Assembly: GCA_036897095.1 (NCBI GenBank)
Contig: JAYMSP010000146.1
Coordinates: forward strand, 1-64,000
Direction: 5' to 3'
DNA: 64,000 nucleotides
Origin: Plantago elongata
Taxonomy: Eukaryota; Streptophyta; Magnoliopsida; Lamiales; Plantaginaceae
Numbering within the stretch: position 1 is the first letter of the stretch; each line of letters opens with the position of its first letter. The translations under genes were made by a program, and so were the position numbers. Shown here piece after piece: positions 61,148-64,000 of the stretch. Below the pieces are notes generated by a model. That model had not been told where the DNA came from. It saw only the letters and a program-made list of their open reading frames with translations, and searched no databases.

Positions 61148-63326
61148 TCACTGGGTTAGCAACTTCGAGTCACAAGCGACAATCTTGACTGTTTCAACAG
61201 TTTCCTGACCTTCCTCGCTTTTGAGTTGAGCATTTTGCACGATGAACGTCCAGACATTGTCACAGAACCTGTAGGTGTGAAGATGTCCCTGCGAGAATCA
61301 TGGTGTCAAATTACAGTAAACATGGGGGTAATATTTACTACTACTTTCCAGATAAACAAGGATCTTTCTGCATATCAGATTTCAACTCATACAAGGATCT
61401 TTCTGCATATTAGATTTCAACTTATTTCCATAGAAGGAATCAATGCTGGTGGAGTCGGCTAACGACACTTGAAGTTTGGATAATTGTGTAGTTTCGGGTC
61501 CATAAAAGACAAGTGCAGGCGGATTGCATCTGATTTATTGGATTCGGCAGAATGTCAAAGTGCATGACTTCTGATTTCATAAAGCATGAAAGAGAAGAGC
61601 AAGACGGATCATGGATCTGAAGCTTAGTAACACATGCAGTGTGGAACACATTCCTGATAAAAGAATCATTAACTAGTGTGAAGAACATCTGGCGGTTATA
61701 ATTAATCAAAAAAATTACCCAAAATGAGGAATGCATTAAAAGTAAAATTTCATATTAATGAGATATTTCAGTTTTCTGCTAAACAAGCTTACTATATCAC
61801 CAACTCAACCAAAATCCGAAACTATAAAGTATGAAGTATAAACTGTAAAGGGATACAAAAGAGAGACATCATGACACACATATCAGCAGCTCAACCGAAA
61901 TTCCCGTAACTATAAGGTATAAACTGTAAGGGATACAACAGAGAGACATCATGACACATATCAGCAGCTCAACTGGAATCTAATACTATTAAGTATAAAC
62001 TGCAAAGGATACAACAGGGAGACATCATGACACTACAACGAATAGACAAAGTTAACAAAATAGTATGACCTACCAAATATTTTTAAGTGTGAAGTTCACC
62101 AAATAAAACTGGTTTTAATTGAACAAAAACCTTCGGGTTTTAGAAGTCGTGCATAGAACCTCACTGAGTTTAGAAATTAGCATAACACACCATCGTACTT
62201 TGAAATATTTGCATAAAGCTCCATCTCCTCAAAGGTAATGACAATTGACGCTCCCATCCGTCTTATCCAAGTATCTGTGTTTAATAATTTTTGAATTGTC
62301 CAAAACACTCTTGAGTTTCTTCTTGAAATTAACTTTGAATCAGAATAAATAGAAAATAATTAAATAACTTAGTTAAGTAACCCCTATTATCAACCGACCT
62401 TGTACAAGTCAAGCCTCAATTTCTTCGCCACTCGCCAGACACGCATAAATTACTGGACATTTAATACCAAATCTGATATATAGATATTTGAGAACTGATT
62501 TTGGCAATTTCACAAATGAAATTCCAGATTTTGATAACATTAAATAACAACATTGCATCTTCTACGTGATGGCATGCAGCGTAGATAGATTATTAAGGGA
62601 ACAACTCATGACACCAAAAGGAGATTGCTGGTCATTCATGAAGCATATAAATCTAGGTAAGCTTGTAGCTCTCATTACTTCGCCTTAGTTTGCACAATTT
62701 TTAGAGTCCCTATTTCCCAAAGAACTCAGAAAGTTGGTTTGACAAGTTTAATTAAATGCACAAGAGTTCACACAGGATAGCCACAAAATTCTAGCATTCC
62801 CAAATCATATACTTCTGACTTTGACTCTATAGCCTTTTTCTCTAATTATACTTTTGGATCTTACACATGAAATGTATTGCCCTATTTATTAAGTATTTCT
62901 ACTTTATAAAATTGCACTCTTCCCCAGCATCTTATAAAGTGTTCTGACAATATCTTGCACAACCTAGCCAGGGAGATCCTGCTAAAATGTATAGACGTAC
63001 CACTATAATGTTAAGCTTGTGATTATATTTCCATGATATCAGCTCTGCAATCAACTATGTACCACTAGGATATGAATCCGAACATTGGTTAAGAAGGATA
63101 TTGAACGGGAAAGATGAAACAGACCACGGAAAGAGAATTCAAAACCTAAGAATTGATATATTTATTTTTAAATGCGTGCCAAAAACACAAATCTAAGCAT
63201 ATGTCAACTTTTTGAAAGCACTACGCGTGCCAGCATATCAGTATACAACCTATTAAAAAAGAATCAATGACATACCTTAATGGAAACCTTACTCTTCACC
63301 TCGCTTTCCAGAGCTTCCGTCATCGA
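61148..63326 (-). CDS. TFIIA-S: TFIIA gamma subunit (TFIIA small subunit), 3' part
   Basis: General transcription factor subunit that stabilises TBP on TATA promoters, in the nucleus. Two coding exons are visible on the minus strand: 63326-63276 (SMTEALESEVKSKVSIK) and 61288-61148 (GHLHTYRFCDNVWTFIVQNA onward, ending KIVACDSKLLTQ and stop). The 63 residues match the C-terminal beta-barrel half of plant TFIIA gamma (about 106 residues). Both junctions are in phase 0. The N-terminal four-helix half (MATFELYRRSTIG...) is not found in the remaining 670 bp and must lie beyond the right edge, so the gene is partial here by windowing, not by damage. The rice orthologue is the resistance gene xa5; the residue changed in xa5 is in the missing exon. 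Confidence 0.95.
61356..61425. repeat. 35 bp tandem duplication in TFIIA gamma intron
   Basis: ACAAGGATCTTTCTGCATAT and the next 15 bases occur at 61356-61390 and again at 61391-61425 with few changes. Confidence 0.85.
61821..62034. repeat. Three tandem units of about 80 bp in TFIIA gamma intron
   Basis: Units start at about 61821, 61909 and 61985. Each has a GTATAAACTG block followed by GGATACAA and GAGACATCATGACAC; the first two also share ATATCAGCAGCTCAAC. The third is cut short. Confidence 0.85.
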
Positions 63327-63399
63327 CTGAAACATGAGGAATGTAAGGTCAACCAGATATGATATTATAATAACAATTGCACGTAGGCAAGTGCATGAA

Positions 63400-64000
63400 A
63401 TATAAAGCACATATCCTTTCATATCTAACAAACAAATGCAACACATACAACACCATTCCAGCACCAAATACATTAAATTCAACCACACCTGCAAATACTC
63501 GAGCCTATCGTTTAGCATAACATGCTAAAATGCCATAGCAAAATGTAACTCATACAACATAACCATTCCACCTCCAAATTCATAAAATTCAACTATTGTA
63601 CCAGCAAATACTTGATTCTATCATTTTACATAAGGTGCTCAAATGCCAAAAAAGATATGTAATACACACTGCATAACCATACACTAATCCTATCGAACAA
63701 ACAATTATATGTAATGCATACATAACAACCATTCCAGCTCCATATCCATGAAACTCAACCATAACAGCAGAACCTTCATCCTTTCATTTACATAAATTTC
63801 TCAAATGCAACAACAATATGTAACACACTGCATCAACTGATAAACACTAATCCTATCGAACAAACAAACATATGTAACACATACATCACAAAAATTTCCA
63901 GCTCCAAATTCATGAAATTCAACCACACCAGCAAATCCTCAACCCTCTCATTTCATAAAATGTTCTCAAATGCCATAAAATCACCCAATACAGAACAAAC
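63400..64000. repeat. Imperfect tandem repeats in upstream TFIIA gamma intron
   Basis: Four or more units of about 110-165 bp share CATTCCAGCTCCAAAT-like, AAATTCAACCACACCAGCAA-like and TCTCAAATGCCA-like blocks, and a CACTAATCCTATCGAACAAA block occurs twice (about 63690 and 63848). The array runs to the window edge. Confidence 0.8.

Overview
The window is nuclear DNA of a flowering plant, almost certainly a eudicot. Genes have many short GT-AG introns, intergenic DNA is AT-rich, and the protein families include plant-only ones (CKI1, clade D PP2C, QWRF, class II LBD, NPH3). Non-coding DNA carries Stowaway and other MITEs, SINE heads, LINE tails and one old Copia LTR. I cannot name the species from sequence alone. 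All gene models below were spliced by hand from intron signals and reading-frame continuity; none has transcript support.

Thirteen protein genes are supported. Left part: a CKI1-type hybrid histidine kinase (+, 185-4087) faces a clade D PP2C phosphatase (-, 4923-7813) tail to tail. An 8 kb gene-free stretch follows (about 7.9-16.2 kb), holding a Stowaway-like MITE, a SINE head, a tandemly duplicated MITE, an 870 bp hAT-like element with a proline-codon-rich filling, and two LINE-like 3' tails.

Middle part: prolyl 4-hydroxylase (+, 16246-19730), a small secreted LRR protein (+, 22174-23941), two tandem Mpv17/PMP22 paralogues (+, 24603-26911 and 27746-30332), a SAGA ADA1/HFI1-like adaptor (-, 31494-32474), an ERV1/ALR sulfhydryl oxidase (+, 34983-37133), 40S ribosomal protein S29 (+, 38176-39303), a QWRF/AUGMIN8-family protein (+, 41252-43329) and a class II LOB-domain protein (-, 44544-45596). 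A higher-order minisatellite lies at 20.35-20.71 kb.

Right part: a gene-poor stretch (45.6-53.9 kb) with the Copia LTR remnant, a fold-back element, an RNase H fragment of probable LINE origin and a clear Stowaway MITE. It is followed by an NPH3/RPT2-family BTB protein (-, 53961-56987), a third copy of the duplicated MITE, and the last two coding exons of TFIIA gamma (-, 61148-63326), whose 5' exons lie beyond the right edge.

The genes do not form a pathway or cluster; this is ordinary plant gene order. I see no convincing new biological system. The points most worth a second look are an in-frame 39 bp duplication in the ADA1-like gene, the loss of Trp from the QWRF signature, the nested hairpin in a P4H intron, the 20.4 kb minisatellite, the hAT-like element with its pyrimidine-rich cargo, and the tandem Mpv17 pair.
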